Part shown: positions 26,366 to 35,927 of the stretch, in pieces
Layout: the number at the start of each line of letters is the position of its first letter
Position numbering within the stretch: position 1 is the stretch's first letter
Assembly (NCBI GenBank): GCA_964355075.1
Contig: CAYHCF010000010.1
Span: forward strand, 1 to 64,000
DNA: 64,000 nt
DNA from: B1 sp964355075
GTDB taxonomy: Bacteria > Bacteroidota > Bacteroidia > UKL13-3
Direction of reading: 5' to 3'
Position numbers and translations under genes: made by a program
The notes under the pieces: model-generated
Told to the model about the DNA's origin: nothing
The model's database searches: none
Seen by the model: the letters and a program-made list of their open reading frames with translations, nothing else

Positions 26366-28345
26366 CTATTGTTTATTGTATAAATAAAGCCAAGATTCTG
26401 GTTCAACTTCTTTACGTGCCCTTCTTAACGCTTGTAATGCCTCACTTCTGTTATCAGTGGAAATCACCGACATTCTGATAATTTTTGAATAGGCAGTACT
26501 GTGATAGATACTTGGTGAAAATCCCATTCCTTTTAACTTATCTTTAAAAGCATTCGCAACACTAACTTTATTAATACTGTAACAGGCTACAATTACATTG
26601 TATTTTGCCGGTGGAGGAGCCATTTCATTATTTGATAAAACCGGCCTTGAAACCGAAGGGGTAACCGGTCTTGCACTTGGTCTTGAATAAGGTCGTGGTC
26701 GTGGGGTTGATCTTGGAATATCTTGGGGAACAACAGGCGTTGGAATATATCTTGGCCTGTGGGTGCGCACTGGCTCCACAACCGGTGGAACAACTACCGG
26801 CTCAATTTTTGGTTCGATTTTAGGCTCCTCAATAATAGGCGGTGTAGGTATAACAGGTTCTGATACAACCGGTGTAGAAACCATATAACTGGTATCAATC
26901 TTTGGAATTTCTTGTACAACCGGTTTTTCAATAATAGGTACCTGCTCAATATGCGTTGATCTGTCTTTGAAATTATTATATGATCCATATGACCAATCAA
27001 TATGCTCTTTGTCTTTGCTGGTTCCAATTTTGTAAGTAACCCCAACATGTGGGTATATATGAGAGTTTAACGAACTCTTATCATATGCACCGTCAAAATA
27101 CCTGCTTTGATTCAGACTATAATCTGCACCTGCAATAAAATCTAAACTAGAGGTCAGGTATTTCCGGGCTTCATATCCAACCACAATGTTCTGAACTCCT
27201 TGCTTATTGTAAACCTTCGAATCTGTTGTACTTGAATTATCAGAATATGAAACATCCTGGTTTCCAAATATAAACCCTCCGCCAACAGAAGCATAATGAT
27301 TCCATTGAACTCTTGAAACGGGCTCCGAATTAATATTTCTAATATTAAACACAGCTCTTAAAGTAAATTGGTTTATTCTGGTTTTATAATCTTTAACATT
27401 TTGCGGAGCACCGGTTCCTCTTGTAGGAGTTGTTGCCACTGCCTGACTTCCGCCAAAACTGCCCCTGTTATAATTAAATTGCAAACCAATAAAATTACTG
27501 AATGAATACCTTATACCCAATCCTAACATACTTGAAAAAGCGTGCCCCACAGGACTAAATAAATATGGAATGCCTAAAGTACCATCAGCTGCCAGGTTGG
27601 CATAATTCTTTTTAGGATCCTTAGGATTCTCAATGTTTTTATGAGTCCAATCCAGCAAATTTCCCCAAGGTGTGGCTCCCAATTTAACACTCACTCCGGC
27701 ATAAAAATTCAGATATTGGTCTAATTTCTTATCGGCAGCAGCAGCATCCATCCAATAACTTTCAATAAAATGATATTCGGTACCTCCATAAAGATCTATA
27801 ATGGAATTTAAATAATAACGGGTTCCAATTCCAATCTGATAATCTCTGGCAGGTTGTCCAAAAGTTGTAGCACTGCTACTGTATCCATTCACATAGCTAG
27901 CAGATGGTTTATAGTAGAGTATGCCCGCACCCAAATTTGCATAGGGCAAAAAATTGCTCTCTCCGTGATTAATCAACTCCATAAATTGATGTAGATTATA
28001 ATATCCCACCGCATGGATACCATAAACAGAGGTAAGGTAACTAACAACATCCACATCAGCATAACCTGGAGTAACAACATTTAACGGACTAACTGTTTTA
28101 TTCGTAGTGGCGAAAAAATCATTTGCTGTTAATTTGGCCTCAAACGACAAATTTTTATTATAAGAATAGCGAATGGCACCAGTATATATGCCAACAAAAC
28201 TTGAATTAACCGAGAAGAATGTAACCGGGATACCTAAGCCTACACTTGCTGACAATTTATTTTCGGCAAAGGGTGGTAATTTAATTTGTGCAAATGCACC
28301 TGAAGTTACAGTTAGCAAAAGGAACAAAGTAATAATTTTTTTCAT
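26366..28345 (-). CDS. Outer-membrane double-barrel protein with Pro-rich linker and SPOR-like C-terminus
   Basis: The 659-residue product has a signal peptide (MKKIITLFLLLTVTSGAFAQ). Two similar barrel-type segments follow (about 20-230 and 240-450), each opening with a LGxGI-type start and rich in aromatic alternation. A Pro/Val/Glu/Arg-rich linker (about 455-578) leads to a C-terminal domain of about 79 residues (YNVIVACYSINKVSVANAF ... SVISTDNRSEALQALRRAR) that resembles a SPOR domain, a fold that binds denuded peptidoglycan. Known only by architecture; a cell-envelope linking role is inferred. Confidence 0.75.
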   Translation of the reverse strand: MKKIITLFLLLTVTSGAFAQIKLPPFAENKLSASVGLGIPVTFFSVNSSFVGIYTGAIRYSYNKNLSFEAKLTANDFFATTNKTVSPLNVVTPGYADVDVVSYLTSVYGIHAVGYYNLHQFMELINHGESNFLPYANLGAGILYYKPSASYVNGYSSSATTFGQPARDYQIGIGTRYYLNSIIDLYGGTEYHFIESYWMDAAAADKKLDQYLNFYAGVSVKLGATPWGNLLDWTHKNIENPKDPKKNYANLAADGTLGIPYLFSPVGHAFSSMLGLGIRYSFSNFIGLQFNYNRGSFGGSQAVATTPTRGTGAPQNVKDYKTRINQFTLRAVFNIRNINSEPVSRVQWNHYASVGGGFIFGNQDVSYSDNSSTTDSKVYNKQGVQNIVVGYEARKYLTSSLDFIAGADYSLNQSRYFDGAYDKSSLNSHIYPHVGVTYKIGTSKDKEHIDWSYGSYNNFKDRSTHIEQVPIIEKPVVQEIPKIDTSYMVSTPVVSEPVIPTPPIIEEPKIEPKIEPVVVPPVVEPVRTHRPRYIPTPVVPQDIPRSTPRPRPYSRPSARPVTPSVSRPVLSNNEMAPPPAKYNVIVACYSINKVSVANAFKDKLKGMGFSPSIYHSTAYSKIIRMSVISTDNRSEALQALRRARKEVEPESWLYLYNKQ

Positions 28346-28405
28346 CTGAGTAAAGTTAAAGTTAAGATACAGAACAAATTTAATAGTATTTTAGTCGAAA
28401 CAAAG

Positions 28406-28434
28406 CAAATATATATGATTTGATTTGTTAGCAA
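28406..28434 (-). promoter_or_regulatory. Promoter of the barrel/SPOR-like gene
   Basis: On the minus strand TTG (28434-28432), 18 bases, then TATATTTG (28413-28406) match the Bacteroidota promoter form. The leader would be about 55 bases. Confidence 0.5.
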
Positions 28435-28456
28435 TAATAATAATCAAACCTTTTTT

Positions 28457-28993
28457 ATGCAAAATAGCAAATTAAAGACCTCCGAACTAAACCGTTTGTC
28501 AGTAAAAAACTACAAGTTAAACGCTAAATTTGACATTAAAATAATTATCGACAATCTTAGAAGCGGGCTAAATATAGGTTCAATATTCAGAACCTGTGAT
28601 GCTTTTAAAATCAATAAAATATATATAACCGGTATTTCAGCCGTTCCACCCAACAAGGAAATCCTCAAAACTGCAATTGGAGCTACCGAATCAGTGGATT
28701 GGGAGTATCATCCTAATCCTCTTCAACTTGTTCAGAAATTGAAATTAAATGGAGAAAAAATCTATGCGATTGAGCAAACAAAATTGAGTCAGTCTCTTGA
28801 ACATTTTTCCTTCGGAGAAAACAATTCTCTTACATTAATTGTTGGAAACGAAGTGGAAGGAGTGAGCCAGGATCTTATTGATTTATGTGACGGGGCAATT
28901 GAAATCCCACAATTTGGGACGAAACACTCTTTAAATGTCGCCGTGAGTACTGGAATTGTTTTATGGCATCTGATATCACAAACACTGAAATAA
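28457..28993 (+). CDS. TrmH/SpoU-family RNA 2'-O-methyltransferase
   Basis: This 178-residue protein has the SPOUT (trefoil-knot) fold motifs: NLRSGLNIGSIFRTCDAF (motif 1), LTLIVGNEVEGVSQDLIDLCD (motif 2, in part) and IPQFGTKHSLNVAVSTGIVLWHL (motif 3). It transfers a methyl group from SAM to ribose in tRNA or rRNA. The short form without an N-terminal substrate-binding domain is closest to TrmH/TrmL-like enzymes, and the exact target cannot be set. Convergent with bshC, 10 bases away. Confidence 0.9.
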   Translation: MQNSKLKTSELNRLSVKNYKLNAKFDIKIIIDNLRSGLNIGSIFRTCDAFKINKIYITGISAVPPNKEILKTAIGATESVDWEYHPNPLQLVQKLKLNGEKIYAIEQTKLSQSLEHFSFGENNSLTLIVGNEVEGVSQDLIDLCDGAIEIPQFGTKHSLNVAVSTGIVLWHLISQTLK

Positions 28994-29003
28994 TTTGTTT
29001 ACA

Positions 29004-30608
29004 TCAGGATATTACGGAAACGACTAAATTATTCTCGAATACATCCATTTCATCATATAAAATTGAAAGCAAATTTCTATCCGCATTGACCTCATGCTGA
29101 AGTAAAGTATCCATTCTTTCCTGAAACACGTCTTTCGGGAATATTTTTGATCTCAGCTTTACAATCTTTTCTATCTCGCCGGCCTCATTGTTCCCGATAC
29201 TCTTTTTCAAATCCCTATTCTTCTGCTTGAAAAAGTCCTTCAAACTCAGTTTTGTTTCCAAAAGAGCTTTCGATACCTCCTGATCAATCTTTTTGGATCC
29301 ATCCACTATTTTTTGAAATTCCTCTAAAATTACATGGAAACTTTCCAGAAAATCAAGTTTCTTTTCTTGCTTATAATAAGCCTGTAACAATTCCAATTCG
29401 CTCCCGATAAATTGATTGATTTGAATCCCTGTTTTTTCAACTTTCTCAATGAACGGTTTTCCAGCCAATAAATTCATTGCACGCAAAATTACAACGGGAA
29501 ACCGTACCTCATAATAATCAAAAATCGGTTTTAATTGAAGCCAGTAGGCTACTTCTGCAGGCCCTCCAACATATGCGAGGTTAGGTAAAATTATTTCCTC
29601 GAAAACGGGTCTGAGATTTACATTTGGACTGAATCTCTCCGGGTAATTCTCAATTTCATGCTCCATCTCAGAAACCGAAAATTTTATATCCGAACCGGCA
29701 AGGAAAAAATTATCCTCAACTTTTCGGATGATTTTTCGACCCAAGGAATGATGTAAATAAAAAAAGTTAATTTCTCTAGCGTTAATCTTTAACTTATATT
29801 TTTCAGCTAATATTTTGTCAGTATTTGTCTGTGCATGAAAACTGCATTGTTTCAATATATCAGCCTTCATAACCTGAATCAATTGTTGTTTGTATTCCGT
29901 TCGGTTTGGGTCTAAAACAATCAGCCCATAACTCTTGAATATTTCGGTATAAATTTTGATGCTTGCTTCCGATAAATTCGAACTTTTTAAATAGGCATCT
30001 TCAATAAGTTTTATCCAATTCTTACCGGTTTCGTTTTTATTATTTATTAGCAGGGAAATTCTTTCAACATCCTCCTTTAACCCACCTAAATCAAGAGTTC
30101 CCACTGGCTTGTTATGACTTTCTTTATCCCATTTAAAATCCGCTCCATACAAATGAATATGATTAATTTCCTCAAAATCATGATCCTCACTTGCAAGCCA
30201 TAAAACCGGAACAAAATTAAAATCTCTATACTCCTTTTTTAGTTCTGAACAAAGCTTTATGGTCGTTAAAATTTTATAGGTTAAAAATAAAGGTCCGCCA
30301 TACAAGCACAATTGATGTCCGGTAGTCACGGTGAAAGTATTCGATTCTTTTAACAGGGAAAGGTTTGCTCCCAGCTCGTGAAAACGCTCAAAAGATAAAC
30401 CCGTCTCTTCATATTGTTTGAGCAAAGACTGATATAAAATCACTCTTTTTTCTTCGGCAAAATTCCGCTCTAAAATAAGTTTTTGATACCCTTCAATCGC
30501 ATTCGGTTCATTATAAAAAGGCTTTAAAGAATGAACCTGGGCCAGATAATCCTTTACGATTGGAGAAATTAAGTTAGTTTCTGATAATGGGATTTTTGAA
30601 TGAATCAT
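29004..30608 (-). CDS. bshC: Bacillithiol biosynthesis cysteine-adding enzyme
   Basis: BshC adds cysteine to glucosaminyl-malate, the last step of bacillithiol synthesis. The 534-residue length is normal. Family text includes TVTTGHQLCLYGGPLFLTYK, FVPVLWLASEDHDFEEINH, and a long coiled-coil region near the C-terminus (about 390-500). bshA and bshB are not in the window. It starts 10 bases after rimO ends, so it is the last gene of a ftsY-rimO-bshC operon. Confidence 0.93.
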   Translation of the reverse strand: MIHSKIPLSETNLISPIVKDYLAQVHSLKPFYNEPNAIEGYQKLILERNFAEEKRVILYQSLLKQYEETGLSFERFHELGANLSLLKESNTFTVTTGHQLCLYGGPLFLTYKILTTIKLCSELKKEYRDFNFVPVLWLASEDHDFEEINHIHLYGADFKWDKESHNKPVGTLDLGGLKEDVERISLLINNKNETGKNWIKLIEDAYLKSSNLSEASIKIYTEIFKSYGLIVLDPNRTEYKQQLIQVMKADILKQCSFHAQTNTDKILAEKYKLKINAREINFFYLHHSLGRKIIRKVEDNFFLAGSDIKFSVSEMEHEIENYPERFSPNVNLRPVFEEIILPNLAYVGGPAEVAYWLQLKPIFDYYEVRFPVVILRAMNLLAGKPFIEKVEKTGIQINQFIGSELELLQAYYKQEKKLDFLESFHVILEEFQKIVDGSKKIDQEVSKALLETKLSLKDFFKQKNRDLKKSIGNNEAGEIEKIVKLRSKIFPKDVFQERMDTLLQHEVNADRNLLSILYDEMDVFENNLVVSVIS

Positions 30609-30618
30609 CTCAATAATT

Positions 30619-31932
30619 TTAAGAAACTATATTACCATATAGATCGAAATCTTCAACACGCTCAATCCGAACATTTGCAAAATCTCCAATTCTCACATAG
30701 TTGGTTTTTGCTTCAACTAATACTTCATTATCCACTTCCGGGCTATCAAACTCAGTCCTTCCGATATAAAACCCTCCTTCCTTACGATCAAATAATACCC
30801 GAAGGGTTTTCCCTATTTTTTCTATATTTAACTCGGTTGAAATTTCCTGTTGAATGTCCATAACCATGGCTGCCCGTTTTTCCTTTTCTTCATGAGAAAA
30901 CGTATCAGGCAAAGTTCCTGCAAAGGTTCCATCTTCATGGCTATAGGTGAAAACACCTAATCTGTCAAAACGACTTCTTTTAACAAAATCACATAAATCC
31001 AGAAAATCCTGTTCTGTTTCACCGGGGTGGCCAACAATTAATGTTGTTCTTATCGCAATACCGGGTATATTATTTCTTATAGTTTGAACCAATTCTTCGG
31101 TGCGCTGGCTTGTAATTCCTCTGCGCATGATTTTAAGCATAGAATCACTAATATGCTGAAGCGGAATATCAATGTATTTGCAAATATTATCCCGTTCAGC
31201 CATTACATCTAAAGCCTCTAAAGGAAACTGAGAAGGATAGGCATAATGTAATCGGATCCATTCTACTCCTTTAATATCCGATATCCTTCTGAGCAATTCG
31301 GCTAACTTTCGATCCCCATATAGATCGAGTCCGTAAAATGTACTGTCTTGTGCGATTAACAATATTTCTTTCGTGCCGTTCTTTACAAGATTTTTGACTT
31401 CCGTTTCTATCTCCTCAAAAGGTTTTGATACATGTTTCCCCCTCATAATCGGAATGGCACAAAAAGAGCAGGGCCGATCACAACCTTCCGAAATTTTCAG
31501 ATAGGCATAATGGCTTGGGGTGGTAATTATTCTTTCGCCGATTAACTCATGTTTGTAATCAGCCCCAATTGTCTTTAATAGTTGAGGTAAGTGAGCCGTT
31601 CCAAAATATTGGTCAACTTCAGGAATTTCTTTTTGCAAATCGGGCATATACCTTTGTGAAAGACATCCCGTAACATATAACTTATCAATTTCCCCGGCTT
31701 GCTTCGCCTCAGCCCAACGAACAATTGTATTTATACTTTCCTCTTTGGCGTTATCAATAAAACCACAGGTATTTATAATTACAATATTGGCATCATCCTT
31801 ATCCGATTCATGTTCAACAATAAATTCACTGGCCTTTAACTGGCCATATAAAACTTCACTATCAACAATATTCTTGGAACATCCCAAAGTAATTATGTTT
31901 ATTTTATCCCTTTTGAGTGTCTTGGTTTTCAC
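30619..31932 (-). CDS. rimO: Ribosomal protein S12 methylthiotransferase
   Basis: RimO is a radical-SAM enzyme that methylthiolates an aspartate of ribosomal protein S12. The three cysteines of the first Fe-S cluster are in TLGCSKNIVDSE, NTCGFIDNAKEES and VTGCLSQRY, and the radical-SAM CxxxCxxC is in ISEGCDRPCSFCAIPIMRG. A TRAM domain closes the protein. The start is most likely GTG at 31932 (437 residues), four bases after the ftsY stop; the longer frame reaching into ftsY is rejected. Operon with ftsY and bshC. Confidence 0.93.
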   Translation of the reverse strand: MKTKTLKRDKINIITLGCSKNIVDSEVLYGQLKASEFIVEHESDKDDANIVIINTCGFIDNAKEESINTIVRWAEAKQAGEIDKLYVTGCLSQRYMPDLQKEIPEVDQYFGTAHLPQLLKTIGADYKHELIGERIITTPSHYAYLKISEGCDRPCSFCAIPIMRGKHVSKPFEEIETEVKNLVKNGTKEILLIAQDSTFYGLDLYGDRKLAELLRRISDIKGVEWIRLHYAYPSQFPLEALDVMAERDNICKYIDIPLQHISDSMLKIMRRGITSQRTEELVQTIRNNIPGIAIRTTLIVGHPGETEQDFLDLCDFVKRSRFDRLGVFTYSHEDGTFAGTLPDTFSHEEKEKRAAMVMDIQQEISTELNIEKIGKTLRVLFDRKEGGFYIGRTEFDSPEVDNEVLVEAKTNYVRIGDFANVRIERVEDFDLYGNIVS

Positions 31933-31936
31933 TGGT

Positions 31937-32890
31937 TTAATTTTTAAATAGGGAATCCACAAATTCAGTTTTATTGAATAATTGCAAATCCTCAATTCCT
32001 TCCCCCACACCTATATATTTTACCGGAATTTTGAATTGATCGGCTACCCCAATAACCACACCTCCTTTTGCCGTTCCATCCAGTTTTGTAAGTGCTAAGG
32101 CATTTACCTCAGTCGCAGCAGTAAAATGTTTGGCCTGTTCAAAGGCATTCTGACCGGTACTGGCATCCAATACCAGTAAAATCTCATGAGGAGCATCTGA
32201 AATCACTTTTTGCATGACACGCTTAATTTTTGTAAGCTCATTCATCAGATTAATTTTATTGTGTAAGCGTCCCGCAGTATCAATAATTGCAACATCAGCA
32301 CCTAATTCTACCGCCTGTTTTACGGTATCGAAAGCAACCGAAGCCGGATCCGTGTTCATTCCATGAGAAATTACCGACACCCCATTCCGGGTGCCCCAAA
32401 TTTTTAACTGTTCAACTGCAGCAGCCCTGAAGGTGTCTCCTGCTCCCAAAATTACTTTTTTACCGGCCTTTTTATACTGATTGGCCATTTTGCCAATCGT
32501 TGTTGTTTTTCCGACCCCATTAACTCCTACAACCATCACAACATAAGGCTTATGCCCTTTTAAATCATCAAATGAAGTAGGAATATCTGAGGTGTTTTCT
32601 TCCAAAAGCTTGGTTATTTCTGATCGCAACAAAGTGTTTAATTCAGAAACATTCAGGTATTTATTGATTGATACACTTTTTTGCAAACGGTCAATTATCT
32701 TCAAAGTTGTTTCAATGCCAACATCACTGCTAACTAAAATTTCTTCCAATTCATCCAAAAAAGAATCATCAATAGAACTCTTCCCGGCCAAAGCTTTTGT
32801 AATTTTATTGAATAAACCCGTTTTGGTTTTTTCGAGTCCTTGATCGAGTTTGTCTTTTTTCTCCTTACTAAAAAAACTTAAGATTCCCAT
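31937..32890 (-). CDS. ftsY: Signal recognition particle receptor FtsY
   Basis: FtsY docks SRP-ribosome complexes at the membrane. The 317-residue protein has a short N-terminal basic region and the N domain, then the GTPase G domain with GVNGVGKTTTIGKMA (G1), DTFRAAAVEQL, IDTAGRLHNKINLM (G3) and LTKLDGTAKGG (G4). It lacks the long acidic A domain of the E. coli protein, as is usual in Bacteroidota. First gene of an operon with rimO and bshC, starting just downstream of the terminator of the rpmB operon. Confidence 0.96.
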   Translation of the reverse strand: MGILSFFSKEKKDKLDQGLEKTKTGLFNKITKALAGKSSIDDSFLDELEEILVSSDVGIETTLKIIDRLQKSVSINKYLNVSELNTLLRSEITKLLEENTSDIPTSFDDLKGHKPYVVMVVGVNGVGKTTTIGKMANQYKKAGKKVILGAGDTFRAAAVEQLKIWGTRNGVSVISHGMNTDPASVAFDTVKQAVELGADVAIIDTAGRLHNKINLMNELTKIKRVMQKVISDAPHEILLVLDASTGQNAFEQAKHFTAATEVNALALTKLDGTAKGGVVIGVADQFKIPVKYIGVGEGIEDLQLFNKTEFVDSLFKN

Positions 32891-32913
32891 AATTCACTGG
32901 TTTAAACTTAAAC

Positions 32914-32947
32914 AAAAAAAGCATTCTGCCAATAACAGAATGCTTTT
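32914..32947 (-). terminator. Rho-independent terminator of the rpmB operon
   Basis: A perfect 12-bp stem (AAAAGCATTCTG / CAGAATGCTTTT, loop of 7) lies 22 bases after the DUF4295 stop and on the minus strand is followed by a run of T's. It separates this operon from ftsY. Confidence 0.85.
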
Positions 32948-32969
32948 GAATACTTTGGTATCAAATCAA

Positions 32970-33119
32970 TTATTTTTTAAAATAACTCTTTACGTTTTCG
33001 TTAGGAACGATTTCAGACTTGAATGAGTAAGAACCCTTATCGTTCTTAACAGCTCTGTAAACTTTCGCAAAATCTTTGCCTTGCGTTGTTTTTAATGTTG
33101 CAGTTACTTTCTTTGCCAT
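32970..33119 (-). CDS. DUF4295 small basic protein
   Basis: The 49-codon frame starts MAKKVTATLKTTQGK and ends ENVKSYFKK. The length, lysine-rich composition and position between rpmG and ftsY match the Bacteroidota-specific DUF4295 family, whose function is unknown but which always travels with ribosomal protein genes. The start is eight bases after the rpmG stop, and a strong terminator follows. Confidence 0.9.
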   Translation of the reverse strand: MAKKVTATLKTTQGKDFAKVYRAVKNDKGSYSFKSEIVPNENVKSYFKK

Positions 33120-33127
33120 ACCTTCAA

Positions 33128-33310
33128 TTATTTAATTTCTTTGTGTACTGTTACCTTTCGTAAAACAGGATTATACTTTTTTAACTCAATTCTTTCAGTG
33201 GTATTCTTGCGATTTTTGGTCGTAATATACCTGGATGTACCCGGCTTATCTGTATGTTTATGCTCAGTACACTCCAATATTACCTGAATGCGGTTCCCTT
33301 TTCTTGCCAT
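33128..33310 (-). CDS. rpmG: 50S ribosomal protein L33
   Basis: The 60-residue protein (MARKGNRIQVILECTEHK..., with TSRYITTKNRKNTTERIEL) is L33. It keeps one cysteine but lacks the CxxC pairs of the zinc-binding form, so it is the zinc-independent type. It follows rpmB by 12 bases and precedes DUF4295, a standard Bacteroidota order. Confidence 0.97.
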   Translation of the reverse strand: MARKGNRIQVILECTEHKHTDKPGTSRYITTKNRKNTTERIELKKYNPVLRKVTVHKEIK

Positions 33311-33322
33311 TTCTTTTTCCTC

Positions 33323-33556
33323 CTACTTAATTATTCCGTTACGTACAAAATCATTCAAAACGGCAGTAATACCTTTTTTATTGATTGTTTTAATTGCCTT
33401 GGTAGATACCTTTAGGGTAATCCACTTGTTTTCTTCAGGAATAAAAAATTTCTTTTCCTGCAAATTTGGGTAAAAACGTCTTTTGGTCCTACGGTTTGAG
33501 TGAGACACATTATTACCAACTATTGGGTGTTTACCCGTTAAATCACATACTCTCAT
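33323..33556 (-). CDS. rpmB: 50S ribosomal protein L28
   Basis: The 77-residue protein has the L28 signatures CDLTGKHPIVGNNVSHSN and RRFYPNLQEKKFF. It is the first gene of the rpmB-rpmG-DUF4295 operon and has a promoter-like sequence 27 bases upstream. It has CDLTGK at the N-terminus but no second cysteine pair, so it is likely zinc-free. Confidence 0.97.
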   Translation of the reverse strand: MRVCDLTGKHPIVGNNVSHSNRRTKRRFYPNLQEKKFFIPEENKWITLKVSTKAIKTINKKGITAVLNDFVRNGIIK

Positions 33557-33860
33557 GACAATATTTTCTTCAAAAAGGACTGCAAATATCTCGAATTTAT
33601 TCGTAAAAACAACAAATTCTTCAAAGTTTTCTGATTTCTACTGCGAACGATACAAAATTACCGCCAGATATTTCCTTAAGTTGCTCATAATATTCTGCTT
33701 AGTAAAAATAGCAGCCTAAAATCGAAAAGAATAAAAGAATAGTTAACTGAAAATTTTAGGTATTTCCACAAGATATCGATGTAAAAATCCAAAAATTAAA
33801 TTAAGTCTGAAAGTTTTTAATATATTCGGTTTTTTTGTCAGACTAATACATTCAATTTTT
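33557..33860. other. Intergenic region between rpmB and the hydratase gene
   Basis: This 304-base divergent gap is AT-rich. It contains the rpmB promoter candidate at 33583-33612. No RNA gene or repeat was recognised in the remainder, and no consensus promoter is seen for the hydratase gene. Confidence 0.5.
33583..33612 (-). promoter_or_regulatory. Promoter of the rpmB operon
   Basis: On the minus strand TTG (33612-33610), 19 bases, then GATATTTG (33590-33583), a seven-of-eight match to TAnnTTTG. The leader would be about 20 bases. Confidence 0.5.
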
Positions 33861-34640
33861 ATGGAATACCAATTTATCATCGTTGAGCCTGAATTTCAAC
33901 CACATATCGCCTTGGTTCGCCTTAACAGGCCTAAAGAATTGAATGCGTTGAATCTGGAATTGATGCTCGAGATCAAACATGCATTTGCTTTTCTGGACGC
34001 GGATGACACCGTTAGATGTATCGTAATAACAGGTAATGATCAAGCTTTTGCAGCTGGAGCCGACATTAAACAAATGGAAAACCGTACCCCCATCGATTTG
34101 TTAAAAATTGACCAGTTTGAAACCTGGGACCAGATTAGAAAGACTAAAAAACCAATAATAGCCGCAGTTAGTGGCTTCTGTTTAGGAGGAGGATGTGAAT
34201 TGGCCATGACCTGCGACCTCATCATAGCAAGCGAATCGGCAAAATTTGGTCAACCCGAAATTAAATTGGGTATTATGCCCGGTGCGGGTGGCACTCAGCG
34301 TTTGACAAGAGCTATCGGAAAAGCGCTGGCTATGGAAATGGTGCTGACCGGAAAGCTGCTATCAGCTGGGGAAGCCTTCAATGCAGGTTTAGTAAATAAA
34401 GTGGTTCCTGAAGATATTTATCTGAATGAGGCCATCAAACTTGCTGACGAAATTGCACAAATGAGTCCGGTTGCAGTGAGGCTGGCAAAGGAAAGTGTTC
34501 TAAAAGCCTTTGATAGCAATCTTCAGGATGGCCTTTATTTTGAACGCAAAAACTTTTATATGTGCTTTGCCAGTGAGGATCAAAAAGAAGGAATGAAAGC
34601 ATTTGTTGAAAAAAGGAAACCTGTTTTTAAAGGAATTTAA
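33861..34640 (+). CDS. Enoyl-CoA hydratase/isomerase family protein
   Basis: The 259-residue crotonase has both glutamates of true hydratases: GGGCELAMTCDLIIASE and KFGQPEIKLGIMPGAGGTQRL, and the oxyanion-hole text QAFAAGADIKQM. It should hydrate 2-enoyl-CoA to 3-hydroxyacyl-CoA in fatty-acid or amino-acid degradation. Chain-length range is not readable from sequence. queA begins 48 bases after it, probably a chance neighbour. Confidence 0.9.
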   Translation: MEYQFIIVEPEFQPHIALVRLNRPKELNALNLELMLEIKHAFAFLDADDTVRCIVITGNDQAFAAGADIKQMENRTPIDLLKIDQFETWDQIRKTKKPIIAAVSGFCLGGGCELAMTCDLIIASESAKFGQPEIKLGIMPGAGGTQRLTRAIGKALAMEMVLTGKLLSAGEAFNAGLVNKVVPEDIYLNEAIKLADEIAQMSPVAVRLAKESVLKAFDSNLQDGLYFERKNFYMCFASEDQKEGMKAFVEKRKPVFKGI

Positions 34641-34688
34641 ATAAAAAATGATGGATCGGACAGGATTGATCCGGCTATATTCAATAAC

Positions 34689-35927
34689 ATGAACCCAAAA
34701 GATATCTCCATTCAAGATTATGGGTATGAGCTGCCTGAAGAAAAGATTGCAAAATATCCACTTCCAAACAGGGATCAGAGTAAGCTTCTGGTATATAAAA
34801 ATGGGCAAATTACAGATTCTCAATTTTGCAATTTATCAGACTTTCTCCCGGAAAACGCTTTGTTGGTTTTTAATGATACCAAAGTAATTCATGCCCGGCT
34901 ATTATTTCAAAAACAAAGTGGAGCCCTGATTGAAGTATTTTGTTTGGAACCAGCTTCAGGTGATTATTTAAAGGCTTTTGAATCAACCCAAAATTGTGTT
35001 TGGAATTGCTTAATTGGAAACGCGAAAAGATGGAAAGGGGAAATTCTCGAGAAGGATATCATTATTGATAAAAAAAACATCAGGTTATATGCGAAATTGA
35101 TTTTGCACGCAAAGGATAGTTATCGGGTAGAATTTTCATGGAATAGCCCGATTACGTTTGGAGAACTTCTTCATCATTCAGGAATTTTACCTTTACCCCC
35201 TTATTTGAACAGAATTCCGGAAGAAAAAGATGAGATAGTCTATCAAACGGTTTACGCCAGAGAGAATGGTTCAGTAGCAGCACCCACTGCAGGATTACAT
35301 TTTACACCCGAAATGCTGAATCAGTTAAAAAATAAAAATATTAATAGAACCGAACTTACCCTTCATATTGGAGCAGGCACCTTTAAACCGGTAAAGTCCA
35401 TAAAAATGTCTGGTCATGATATGCATAGAGAGTGTGTTTTTGTGAGCCTGAATTCACTTGAGATATTGCTGGAATGTCTTCAAAATAAAAGGCAAATCAT
35501 TCCAATAGGAACTACCTCCTTACGCTCCATTGAAAGTATCTATTGGGTAGGTGTAAAACTCATACTTCAAAAAAACGATCTGAAGCAAAATCCGGAATCT
35601 GTTTTTGAAATAAATCAGTGGGAATCCTATCATTTACCCCAAAACATTGATGCAACACATGCGGTTCAGGCAGTGATCGATTATATGCGGATAAATAATT
35701 TACCGAATATTTCCGGTTACACAAAAATCCTGATAGCTCCCGGTTATCTTCTTAAACTGGCCAATGCGCTGGTAACCAATTTCCATCAGCCGAATAGCAC
35801 TTTACTTTTACTGATCGCTTCCCTGCTTGGCGAGGATTGGAGGAAAATTTATCATCATGCAATTTCAAATAATTATCGTTTTCTAAGCTTCGGAGACAGT
35901 AATCTTCTGTTCAATCACTCAACGTAA
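34689..35927 (+). CDS. queA: tRNA preQ1(34) S-adenosylmethionine ribosyltransferase-isomerase
   Basis: QueA transfers and isomerises the ribosyl part of SAM to preQ1 in tRNA, giving epoxyqueuosine. The 412-residue length is the long form common in Bacteroidota. Family motifs: IAKYPLPNRDQSKLLVY, FNDTKVIHARL, GSVAAPTAGLHFTPEML, LHIGAGTFKPV and NFHQPNSTLLLLIASLLG. Start ATG at 34689. The last nine bases overlap the end of the K+ channel gene on the other strand. Confidence 0.94.
   Translation: MNPKDISIQDYGYELPEEKIAKYPLPNRDQSKLLVYKNGQITDSQFCNLSDFLPENALLVFNDTKVIHARLLFQKQSGALIEVFCLEPASGDYLKAFESTQNCVWNCLIGNAKRWKGEILEKDIIIDKKNIRLYAKLILHAKDSYRVEFSWNSPITFGELLHHSGILPLPPYLNRIPEEKDEIVYQTVYARENGSVAAPTAGLHFTPEMLNQLKNKNINRTELTLHIGAGTFKPVKSIKMSGHDMHRECVFVSLNSLEILLECLQNKRQIIPIGTTSLRSIESIYWVGVKLILQKNDLKQNPESVFEINQWESYHLPQNIDATHAVQAVIDYMRINNLPNISGYTKILIAPGYLLKLANALVTNFHQPNSTLLLLIASLLGEDWRKIYHHAISNNYRFLSFGDSNLLFNHST

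Noticed and set aside
32914..32947. Stem-loop as a riboswitch for ftsY
   Set aside because: It is a simple perfect hairpin with a T-run on the minus strand right after DUF4295, which fits a terminator.
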